NCBI GenBank assembly: GCA_030512295.1
Contig: JAULSR010000001.1
Coordinates: 5,417,001-5,481,000, forward strand
Source of the DNA: Bombardia bombarda
Lineage: Eukaryota; Ascomycota; Sordariomycetes; Sordariales; Lasiosphaeriaceae
Length of the DNA: 64,000 bases
Direction: 5' to 3'
In this document: positions 52,588-62,386 of the stretch, piece after piece
Layout of the letters: every line of letters begins with the position of its first letter
Numbering within the stretch: position 1 is the stretch's first letter
Notes under the pieces: model-generated
Told to the model about the DNA's origin: nothing
Databases searched by the model: none
Seen by the model: the letters and a program-made list of their open reading frames with translations, nothing else
Position numbers and translations under genes: made by a program

Positions 52588-55479
52588 TTACAACGAAATG
52601 GAAAAGTCGCCCTTCGTCGTGTCATTAGGCCGGAGGGTCGGGTCGTTTGCGGCGTTTGGCTTCACAGTTGTCTTTCCTGAGATCGTAGCTGTCCTGATTC
52701 GTTGGCTCAGGGGAAGCGTATATCTCAGCACACCCTTCAAAATCAGCTGAAACTCGTCCTCCATAATCCGCTCCCAGCGTTCGGGGCCGCCGTAAGTCCC
52801 GTTTCCTGGGCTCTTGAGACGGACCTCGCCGGTTGAGTATGATATACCCGAGTGGAAGAAAGATCCTTCGAAGCTGAGGGCGCTATCGAACCCTGTGATG
52901 GTGCCAAGCCGCATATTGGGTGCCGAGTCCTCTGGAGGTGGATCGTCTGGTGAATCGTCCCGAGTGCTCATGCGAGCACTTCGTCTCCTCACCTCCTCGA
53001 CAGGACCAATTTCACCGGGATGCGTGTGCCGCCACCACTCTGAGTCGCTGCCTGCGTGAGGTGATTTGGCAAACACTTCGATATCCGCAGCATCCACGAC
53101 CACGACAACGGCATTTGGATTGTGCGCTCTGATTGTGAGATCGAGCATGAGCTCTTGCTCGCTTGCGACCACGTGCTGCATTGAGACTAACTCAATCTCT
53201 GTGAGCGGTTGTGATGTCGCAAACATGAAGCCGATTGCGCCCGATACAACAAGCAACAGCATGACTGTCACAACAAGGCAGCTCGCAAACCGGTTTAAGA
53301 AAGAGGGCGGCGACCTATATGACTGTGACTCCATGGACCGCAGAGAGTGTATCATGCCCCTACGGCTTCTCCCCGATCGCGATGACCGTATTGTTGCCGA
53401 CTGTACCAGCGGTGTCGTCTCGTCATCAGCGCCCGTTGTGGTGTCGTCCAGATCATAGCCAGCCGACAGGTGTGTCCCCCGCTTGCCATTAAGAGCGGGA
53501 GGGGGGCCGCGGCTCGCGACTCGAGGGCTGGGCGGGGCAGAGGATTGTCTAGAGCCATGATTTCCCGCAGACATTGATGCGCTGAAAGGGGAGTGTTCCG
53601 CAAAGAGAGATGGGTGGCCATTACCACCCCCGTTCCGACCCCACCGACCGAAGTGGTGATGATGACGGGCAGTCCCCCGAGCCGAACCTGCATTGCTCCT
53701 TGCAGTGCCCCTGCCGTCATCGTCGCCAATTGCACTCTCATTAGCATTACTATTGTACGAGTTTACAAACTTCATACTCTTCTTGACCGTAACCGGAGGG
53801 GCTGCGTGTTCCATCACACTATGAATCGACCTCATGCCGCTCCGGTCGACCTGGCTGGCCATCGAGGTCGCGCTAGGTGTCCGGGAGTGGAACCTATGAG
53901 GCCTATCACGCGCATCTGGCGGGTTTGAGTCGTATACAAATGTCTCTTCCGAGTCGGACGAGTTAGCCTCCTCGACAGCGCTTGCTACCTTTGCCTCAAA
54001 GATATCTGCCTTGGAAGATGCTGGACGATGTCTAGTCAGTAAAGAAGTCACAGAAGTTACAGAAGGAATAGCTAGGCTCTGGCTTGGATTGCCTGGCGAG
54101 CGAGATCGGAAATTGGCGGCATCATCATATTGCCCGTGGTTTTTTGTGGGGGAAATACTCTCAGTTGCCGAATGGACTGATCCGTTGGACTGATGATGCC
54201 GCAATCGAGGGAGTAACAGAGTTGAACAGGGCTCACCGGTGCCAGTCGTCACGGTGGGTTGCTTCCGTGCCGGCTTCTTTTTTTCTTTCCTAGGCCTGAT
54301 CGTTTCTGTGCTGGGCTTAGTGCGCAGACTTCCATTTGATGCCTGTGTCCCTCCTCCTGGCGCGAGCGCGACCTGCGGTATCGAAGTAACGGTTTCGGTT
54401 TCTACTGTCATGTTTTGTAATGAGCCCTCGCCAGGCTTGCCTTTCGTACTCGGTTTCACTGATGCGCTCGACTGCCTCGTTGTCAATGCCGGGGCGCTTG
54501 TCGGCCCTCTGGTTCGCCGGCTCGCTTTGATACTGCCGCTCTCACTACCGCTATCATTCATGGTGTTTGATCTCGTTGATAGCCCTCTGTATATAGAACC
54601 ATCCGTCATGTCGGTCTGGGATGGTGGCTCAGACATCATGCTGTCTGCCACCCTCTCCTCCAATGAAGCCTCTGTTCCACGTGGAGAACTGAGCGGACTG
54701 ACCTCTTGAACAGTCTCAAGCGTCGGCGCACTCCCGCCCGCCCCACGAGCTGGCGTTCTTGTTCCCGATGCAACGGGTATGTCGTCGGTGTCGGTATCTG
54801 ACTGAGCAGCATCCGGGGGTGAATGGTGCGTAGGCGTTGCGCGCTGCACATTGATTGCTGGCGCGTCCTGCTCTAGTCTTCGGAGCGGTCCTAGGCTCGG
54901 TTTGTTTAGAATGGGCGGGGGGGATCGTAGCCGAGGGGAGACGGGCCACCGGGGTGACTCTCTTAGATGTTCCAAGGTGGTTGGAGACTTTATAGGTACG
55001 GGCGCATTAATATTTGGGTCTGATATGACGGGGAGAAGTGAGGGCGTGTTGGTTGAGGAGAGCGTTCTTGACGTGGAGGGCCAGGGCGGATTGATGGGCC
55101 TCGAGGTTCGTTGAGGGCTCAGGTCCTGCTGGCTATTTTTTCGCGATCTGGTGCCAGGATTTGCTGACGATGCTCGTGATGTCGTCCGGGAGACGGCAGC
55201 GGATCTGGCTGGAGACGGCTCGCGGGAGGGCAGTGGTGAAGGGGCGGTGGAGGAGGGAGCGGAAGTGCCCGTGCCAGTGGTGGTCGAATTCTGCGAGGTC
55301 ATCTTGGAGGGCCATGAATCTGTCCTGGGGGTTACTGTCACCGTGCTCCCTGCGCTGCTTGCTGTGGATTCGCGGGAGAGCGGGGGGTATAGATCCTGAG
55401 CATTGCTGTCAGAGCGAGAGTGACTGGCCTCCGAAGGGCTATTCTCAAAGCTCGATGACGTGTCCATGCTTGCATCCAT
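52588..55479 (-). CDS. vac7: vacuolar segregation protein VAC7 (PI(3,5)P2 regulator)
   Basis: Single exon, 963 aa, start MDASMDTSSSFEN. A very long Ser/Thr/Pro-rich disordered N-terminus is followed by the conserved short block SKADIFEAKVASAVEEANSS and DSEETFVYDSNPPD that I associate with fungal VAC7. Next come a basic linker, one membrane segment near residues 731-757 (CLVVTVMLLLVVSGAIGFMF) and a C-terminal ~200 aa LEA-2-like beta domain (ELMLDLTIRAHNPNAVVVVV) in the vacuole lumen. VAC7 is part of the Fab1-Vac14-Fig4 control of PI(3,5)P2 synthesis on the vacuole membrane. A possible donor near the GTGEPCSTLLLP coding region was considered, but no intron there keeps the frame. Confidence 0.88.
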   Translation of the reverse strand: MDASMDTSSSFENSPSEASHSRSDSNAQDLYPPLSRESTASSAGSTVTVTPRTDSWPSKMTSQNSTTTGTGTSAPSSTAPSPLPSREPSPARSAAVSRTTSRASSANPGTRSRKNSQQDLSPQRTSRPINPPWPSTSRTLSSTNTPSLLPVISDPNINAPVPIKSPTTLEHLRESPRWPVSPRLRSPPPILNKPSLGPLRRLEQDAPAINVQRATPTHHSPPDAAQSDTDTDDIPVASGTRTPARGAGGSAPTLETVQEVSPLSSPRGTEASLEERVADSMMSEPPSQTDMTDGSIYRGLSTRSNTMNDSGSESGSIKASRRTRGPTSAPALTTRQSSASVKPSTKGKPGEGSLQNMTVETETVTSIPQVALAPGGGTQASNGSLRTKPSTETIRPRKEKKKPARKQPTVTTGTGEPCSTLLLPRLRHHQSNGSVHSATESISPTKNHGQYDDAANFRSRSPGNPSQSLAIPSVTSVTSLLTRHRPASSKADIFEAKVASAVEEANSSDSEETFVYDSNPPDARDRPHRFHSRTPSATSMASQVDRSGMRSIHSVMEHAAPPVTVKKSMKFVNSYNSNANESAIGDDDGRGTARSNAGSARGTARHHHHFGRWGRNGGGNGHPSLFAEHSPFSASMSAGNHGSRQSSAPPSPRVASRGPPPALNGKRGTHLSAGYDLDDTTTGADDETTPLVQSATIRSSRSGRSRRGMIHSLRSMESQSYRSPPSFLNRFASCLVVTVMLLLVVSGAIGFMFATSQPLTEIELVSMQHVVASEQELMLDLTIRAHNPNAVVVVVDAADIEVFAKSPHAGSDSEWWRHTHPGEIGPVEEVRRRSARMSTRDDSPDDPPPEDSAPNMRLGTITGFDSALSFEGSFFHSGISYSTGEVRLKSPGNGTYGGPERWERIMEDEFQLILKGVLRYTLPLSQRIRTATISGKTTVKPNAANDPTLRPNDTTKGDFSISL

Positions 55480-58385
55480 ATGTTGGCAGTGGTTGGCTGA
55501 AGGGAGAGGGCAGGAGCTCCGTCGCGGCCACGCATGCAGAAGGATAGCTTGTGTGCGTGATCAGCTGAATCATAATGTCCGGGCCAGCATGCGTGATACT
55601 TGTCGCGAACGGGCACAGGGGCCGGGGCAGTGCAGGCGCCTGTTGCTCGTCTCTCAATCTCCAGTTGTTTTGTCGTCTGGAGTGACGGGGAGGTGGGCAG
55701 CTACGTAGGTAGGTAGGTGGTAGGTATCGATGCTATGCTTGTCGCTGGCTGGCTGGCTATTGCTGGATTGGGACTGGACGAATGAGACAGAATAGAGATG
55801 CTCAGGTGTTGGGTGCTGTGTGTTGGCTGCGACGCTACTCGCACCTCGACTCGCATGCACAAAGAAATAAATGGAATAGCAGACTTTATCGGAAACGACC
55901 CAGGCTGAACAGTGACACAATTAGACGACCAGAGGATTGCTTGTGAAAAGCAGAGCGCAAGCCGCGTGGGAGGGAATCTACGAGGGCGGCGCGGGATCAA
56001 CTGGATGATGTCGTAGATTGGTGGTCCAGGGCCAGGGCAGGTCCAGGCGGCAATCTTTGGCTCTTTTTTTTTCTAGGTAGGCGGCCAGAACGGGTAGGTC
56101 AGTGACGGGTCGTCGGGGGCCAAGCTTATGCAATTCACTGTGCGCTGGCGGGCAGGCGCGAGGGGCATAAGGCGTAGTGCGCCCTGGACTCCCGTCCTGT
56201 CCTGGCGAGCCTGGTAGTATACGTACTCCACTGTGCTGTGCGCTGGCTGGTCGCCGCTTTTGGGGGGGGGGCAACCCTCTCGCTTGTCGGCCCTAAAAAC
56301 AGGTCGCTATTACTTCGTACCAGTACCACACTGGTGTGACAGTCGAATACCTGCGCCCCAATCAAATCCAAGCAAGGCGTGTCATAACGTGGTAGGAAGT
56401 CTCCGAGCTTTTTCGGAATAGACTGCCCGCCTGCTCTCGATTCTCACACAGCTTTTTCATCTCTACCTAGCTATGTACTATTCGTACATGTGTTGTTTAC
56501 TCCTCGGCCGACATCTAACCCCATCAAGTCTGTCGGCTGCCCCTGCTATGGAGTATGGAGTAGTCAGTATCCCGTAGACCGCCTGCCGATGGAATCCACG
56601 AGAAGGTCGACAGCGGAGACGACGGAGACGGACAACCTGGACGATGCGTAGATGATGGACGCTAGCAGCAAACCTAACGGCCACGAGGGAATATGCACGG
56701 TTTCTTGTTAGCGATATACGTGCTGCAGCCTGACAAACCAGCTTGTTTTAATTCGAGAGAGAGGGAACCGGTCGGACGATCAAGGTCATGGAAGGGAGCT
56801 GGAAGAGACTCCCCGGCTTCCATTCCCAGCCATAAAGATGATCGAACAGTCCATTCAGCACCCAAATGGTCCCGAGGTACGACAGAGTACCTAGGGGTGT
56901 GGGGCAGTACCGCAAGTCTTGGAGAACTCCCTGCATTTACCCACAAGATCAGGCGGTGAGCGGGGTACCCATAAGTAGACCTAGCCGACAGCAAGTCCCC
57001 CGCCGGAGCGTCATTCTGCTCCTTGCTGCTGACGACGGTAACTAGGTTACCACTCGGCTGCCAAATCCACGGTTCCTCCCCACTCAATCCGGCAGCTCGG
57101 CGCCCCCCCTCAAAGTCTGTTCCAACTTCGACGGAGATTCTGCACGTTAGGACAGTACAAAGCTTAGAGGTACCTACTTACCAAGGTTATGCCCTTCCTC
57201 TAGCAAGGCTGCCTCGTTTGCACCTGCCTGCTATGTCTGTCGGTGGAAGAAAAGAGCGAAACCCAACCAAGCCACCATCCGAGAACCTCCGTGACGATGA
57301 CGACATGATAATTCCTGGAAATCGGAATTCACCGAACCCAAGGGCTGAACGAGTCTTAAAATCTCTAAATTTTGCTTGAAGAGAGAATTTGAAGTCAAAC
57401 TGCTACTTATTGATTGTCTTGGACGCTGTCTGGCTTACGGCTGTCCAGTCCTCTGAGCGCTCTCGGGGGATGTCGAATCCCCATAGATGGTGTCGCCAGT
57501 GAATCCGCCTAGTGCACTCGTGCAGCATCCATCGTCTGCTAGTAACCCGCCCATGGATGAAGAGCAAATCGTTGACAAAACCATTCTAGCCTCAGGAACA
57601 AGCTCGCAGCTCTTCGGGAGGTGGAGATGATCGACTGGACGGCGATGATCCCAACGACTCAACGACTCAACGACAACCCCGCTGGTGATCATTGCTGCTC
57701 CAGGCATATCAAAGACTCACCCAAAAGAAATACTGGTTATTTGTCTGTTGTTGCTGACAGGTTCACAGGACGGTATTTCAAGTAAGAGCTGCGAGATCTG
57801 ACTATCTGCAACACACCGTTACCATTCGATGGGGGTGTCACCACTCAGACTCAAAACACATTCGCACAAGGTACAGGTCTACCTGCCCCGCAACCTGCCG
57901 TGGATTGTTTTTGTCAGAAGCGCGAGAATGGTTCAGCCTCTCACAGCCTGCCAAGTGGACTGTGGCATCCTTTGCGCGCCACGACCCCATCCCCCGGGCC
58001 CTGACAAGGCCGATTCTTTTTTCTTTTCCCCTTCCATCCTAAACTCTTCTTGGACGCAAAGAGGCCGCGTCTTCCTTTGGGGGTTCCAAGACCGAGCGAA
58101 AGCCTGAGTTATTAATCGGTGGTGCGACGCTACCTAGCGGTTTGCTAGAATAATCTAGTTTATCCGCACCGAGGAAGATCATCGCATCGCATCGCACCTC
58201 TCGGGACGATTATGCAGGCTCCCAAGTTACCGGCAGCGGTAAACACCTTACTCCCCCCAACATCGCAGTTTCCTGTTCCTGAGAGTGAAACCTGGAATAC
58301 GCTGCCACTTGGGCTTGCGGAAGGGGCGGAAAGCCGGCAGCTTCCGAGGGGGGAGCCGCGGGGGTAGGAGCTGGGAAGAAGACCA

Positions 58386-58406
58386 CCCCCCCCCCCCCCC
58401 CCCCCC
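58386..58406. repeat. C21 homopolymer
   Basis: 21 consecutive C, an unusually long run likely to be length-unstable and error-prone in sequencing. Confidence 0.97.
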
Positions 58407-58460
58407 GCGGTGCCAGGGCGGGCAGCAGTTTGTCACCTGAACGGGCGGGTGACTAGGTTT

Positions 58461-58503
58461 GTGTGTGTGCGTGTGTGTGTGCGTGTGTGCGCGTGTGCGT
58501 GTG
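58461..58503. repeat. imperfect (GT)n tract
   Basis: About 43 nt of GT repeats interrupted by GC dinucleotides (alternating purine-pyrimidine), 55 bp from the C21 run. Confidence 0.9.
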
Positions 58504-59959
58504 CCAGGCTGGGTGAGGCCAGGAACAGCGTCGCTTCAGGTTTGTTGGGAACACTCGATCTCTTTTCTTTCCTTTTTTGTCTTTTTTCCCTCGTCACATT
58601 TCAATCTTCACAAGTGAAGCCCTTCGCGGGACGCGCCAGTCTAGTCACCAATGGAGGCAAGCAAGGGGCAGGTTGAGCGATATTCCCGAAAAATGGTTCG
58701 CTATGCCCTGCTCTAACCGTGGACAGTTAGTTTCAGGGCTTCCGCTTCTCCCAGCAACAGATTCCCCGAACCCCCGTTCCTCAACCACATGCGCGAAAAT
58801 TGCAATTCAGCCCATACCAACGGCTGTGTGACACGTGGTTGAGGGGGGGGGGGGCTCCGCTGTCACATCTCACAGGTAAACCGCAGGGCCTGTGACAGCT
58901 GGCTGCTCAAAGGGTCCAAGAAAGGTCCCCCAATGCTGCTGCCAGTATGCAAACGGGGGTTCTTCTGTTTTCTTTTCTTTTTCTCCCCCTAATAACTAGA
59001 ATCTCCAGGACTACTGTTCAATATTGGAACCGGGGTGAAGACCTTCCTTCTATTTGTTGAACAAGCTGAAAGAAAAGAGTCACCTGACGGCAGTTGTTGT
59101 GCAGGAACCCGCACTATCAACTGGCCGGGGCTGCGCCAAAGAATCTGTGTCATTGCAGATAACCACGCCAGCCGTCCACTCCCTTTTTGGCCTTTCGCTG
59201 CACACCCTCTTCAACGCAGGAAATCGTGGACAGTCGTGATGGGCTGTAATAGCCCGAATGGTCGAACACATCATCATGCTCCAGAACCACAGTTACCACA
59301 GGAGTTTACCCCCTTTGAATTTGATGACTTTGTGTTTCTCTGGGCGATGCTGCTACAAAATTAGACTTAGTGGGTGGTTTGGTGCCCGCGGCCAAGAACG
59401 GTATACACACACGGAGTTGGTCTCCCGTGATGCCGTACCGTTAGCAGCGTAGTCATCCGCTCCTGGTTCATGCCGTCCCCGTGTCTCCCGATGACCGCCG
59501 CCATCGGCATGAGCCGCTGGTCCGTTCAAGACCTCGGACTTTCTTACTTCGAACAAGACCCGGTTGAGAAGGGACTCCTGCTGTGACTACTCCAAATAGA
59601 GTAGTCTGTCTGCCTCTCTATCTCCAGTTTGCTGTTGTACTCAACGTTGCAGCACTAGCCTGAATGTTGGAGTCCTGTGAGTCGGATATATGGGGCTGCT
59701 CGCTCCTTTCCCCCATTTTTACCGTTCCTGTGATGCTCTTTTAGCGACGCCTTTCCCATGACAAGCTTCCGGCGCCGGCCTGGGTGGCCGACATGAGTCA
59801 CTTTGAGATGGCATCATCATCATAAACCTTCAACATAAAGTTGCCAGTTTTTGTTGCGATTATCTACGGTAAGATCATGAATGTAGCTCATCACCATCTA
59901 CCATCACTATAACAGGTATCGTATACAAAACACAAACACAACACAATCACGACAGCATC

Positions 59960-60931
59960 ATGTCCTCCGACTCGGCATACTCGCCAGCCCAGCTAGCCGA
60001 ATACCTCAGCTACATCGGCCTCCCGCCGTCCTTCCACCCGTCCGCCAACCCCGTGCTGGACCTCGCCTACCTCACCACCCTCTTCACCCACCAGCTCACC
60101 ACGGTGCCGTACGAGAACCTCTCGATCCACTACTCACCTGACCACGCCATCAACCTGGAGCCGCAGGCCCTCTTCGCCAAGATCGTCGCCGCCCGCCGCG
60201 GCCGTGGCGGCTACTGCATGGAGAACTCGATCCTCTTCAACCACATGCTGCGCGCGCTCGGCTTTGACGTCTACACGGCCGGCGTGCGCCGCCGCACCCG
60301 CTCCCCCAACGGCGTCCCCTACGGCGACTACTCGGGCTGGGTCCACCTCGTCAACATCGTCTCCCTCGAAGACGGCGCAAAGTACGCGCTGGACGCCGGC
60401 TTCGGCGGCGACGGCCCCACGATGCCGCTGCCGCTCGTCGAGGGTGTGGTGCACCACAACGCCATCGGCACGCAGGAGGTGCGGCTGGTGCACAACTTCA
60501 CGCACAACCAGCGCCGCGTGGCCGGTGACGGCGCGCACAAGATGTGGATCTACCAGTACCGCAACGGCGTCGATAAGGAGTGGAATGCGTTTTATGCGTT
60601 CTACGAGGTTGAGTTCATCGAGGCGGACTTTGAGGTCATGAGCTTTTATACAAGCAAGTCGCCGGATGTGGGGCAGCATGATACGCCGCTGGCGATTAGG
60701 TTTCTGAGGGGGGAGGGGGATGGGGACAAGGGGAGGATCACGGGCAAGGTGATGCTGAGTGGTGCGGATGTCAAGAGGAATGTGACGGGGAGGACGGAGC
60801 TGGTCAAGACGTGCGTGAGCGAAGAGGAGAGGGTGGAGGTGTTGAGGGAGTTGTTTGGGATTGAGTTTACGGAAAAGGAGAGGGAGGGTATCAAGGGGTG
60901 GGCTTCGGAGTTGGGGAAAACGGTGGCTTAG
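59960..60931 (+). CDS. arylamine N-acetyltransferase (NAT; FDB2-like)
   Basis: Single exon, 323 aa. Catalytic triad Cys86 (GRGGYCMEN), His129 (SGWVHLVN) and Asp145 (ALDAGFGGDG) is intact, with the N-terminal NAT helical bundle (YLSYIGLPPSFHP, VPYENLSIHY). NATs transfer acyl groups from acyl-CoA to arylamines; in Fusarium, one homologue (FDB2/NAT1) N-malonylates 2-aminophenol during benzoxazolinone detoxification. Cytosolic, no signal peptide. The assay substrate cannot be deduced. Codon use shifts from very GC3-rich in the first half to G-rich, less biased codons in the second half. Confidence 0.93.
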   Translation: MSSDSAYSPAQLAEYLSYIGLPPSFHPSANPVLDLAYLTTLFTHQLTTVPYENLSIHYSPDHAINLEPQALFAKIVAARRGRGGYCMENSILFNHMLRALGFDVYTAGVRRRTRSPNGVPYGDYSGWVHLVNIVSLEDGAKYALDAGFGGDGPTMPLPLVEGVVHHNAIGTQEVRLVHNFTHNQRRVAGDGAHKMWIYQYRNGVDKEWNAFYAFYEVEFIEADFEVMSFYTSKSPDVGQHDTPLAIRFLRGEGDGDKGRITGKVMLSGADVKRNVTGRTELVKTCVSEEERVEVLRELFGIEFTEKEREGIKGWASELGKTVA

Positions 60932-62386
60932 TCGTGATTTTGTTGTGTATGAATTGTTGGATGGGCAGTGAGCGGTGTAATAGAATGGTAAGTAAGGTAA
61001 GTACACGAATATAGACATAATAGAGAGCCTAGATATAATGGATGATACAGGCTAACCTGCAATCTGTCCTGTCTCACTTTATTTATTTATGCTTCAATGT
61101 CCGTAGTTACGACTCACGAAATGTTGGCTGTGGCTCAGAATCGTTATGTTATTCAGCAAGTTTGATCATCAATCGTCTGCTCGTTTCTATCTTCGTCAAG
61201 ACTTCGTCATAATACATTGAAAATGCAACAGAAGAACTGGGTTCCTATCATGACACCATGTCTTAACGAATAAAAAGACTGAGAGGGGTAAAGATGTTAA
61301 AGTATTAAACTTGGACGTCTAGTCTGTCGTCTCAAGCAAGAGCGCACAAGATAGCTTTGGATGTCAAACCCATGTATCATAGCAGTGATTTCTTAGTTGT
61401 TTATGAGATATACTTGCCACAAACTAACAAGAATCCCTTGATGTAAAACAATATACTCAGGTTATGACGTAAAATAATTAGGAGAGGAGAACAAGAAGGT
61501 AAGCAAGAAGGTATAGGTGATGTAAGTATTGCCAATCTCGCGTGTAGCGTATATATCAAGGGAACGGGTATCATGATGGAAAACGAAACCGAAGCCAGCC
61601 CCAACTACAAATCTGCCGACGCAGAATACAAAATATGTGTACGCACACCAAGCATAACTAGCAGTAAAATGAAAACAGCATCTATAGATTAACCAAACAC
61701 ACGCAAGGGGTAATAGGTAGTTGTTTTAAGTCAGACGAAACAAAGCATCCAGAGACAGATAGGCAAGCAACTAAACCATCATTCTCATAGAAATAACAAG
61801 ACACAACAGCACAAGACAAGTGACAACAGTTTGAGTGGCAATGACAATGACAACAACAACAACAATAACAACAACAGGAGAACAAGAACAATTGTGCCCG
61901 CCGTGCCAGCCCACCGCACAACCCGCGCAAAACATGACACCCCCAAAATCACACAACAAATTTCAGTCCATAACTATCACAAAAGCCCTGTAACAATTTC
62001 CCTTTCTTTTTACAAATAATCTCGTCGTCGTTCCAAGCAGGAAAACCAGCCAGCCGGCCGGCCAGCCAGCAGCAAGAACCTAGCCAAGCCGAGCCATATC
62101 ATCAGCCTTCTTCCCTGCCCTGCATCGTACTCTATCCATCATCCATCTTCCCATGCGTGTTTCTCCTCGAATCATTACAGATGTGTGTGCATGCTCGTCC
62201 CTACCCATATATGTGTGTGTGACTTGTCTGGCTGTATATACCCGCTCAAGAAAGGGAAGGAAAAGACAAAAGAAAAAACGAAACAAGCGTCAAATTAGTG
62301 TCCACTCTCCCCTTTACTTCCTTAAACCTCCTCTTCTTCCTGACTTATTGAATCACACTAAATACAACACAACACACCTACTCACT
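60932..62386. other. convergent intergenic region
   Basis: 1.45 kb of AT-rich sequence between the 3' ends of NAT and the coiled-coil gene; CAA/ACA repeats near 61840-61880. No gene. Confidence 0.5.

Larger units (their letters stand above)
55480..59959. other. 4.5 kb divergent gene-poor region
   Basis: Promoters of VAC7 (left) and NAT (right). Open frames are all short and without domains. It contains GTAGGTAGGTAGGTGG near 55708-55722, a C21 run (58386..58406), a GT-rich tract (58461..58503) and a G12 run (58843..58854). No tRNA or repeat element recognised. Confidence 0.45.

Noticed and set aside
54200..54260. Intron in VAC7 near the GTGEPCSTLLLP coding region
   Set aside because: A GTGAGC donor exists, but the nearest acceptor gives 47 nt, which would break the frame; uninterrupted reading fits better.
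57023..57379. 118-codon plus-strand frame as a gene
   Set aside because: No domain, no intron support and composition like its non-coding surroundings.
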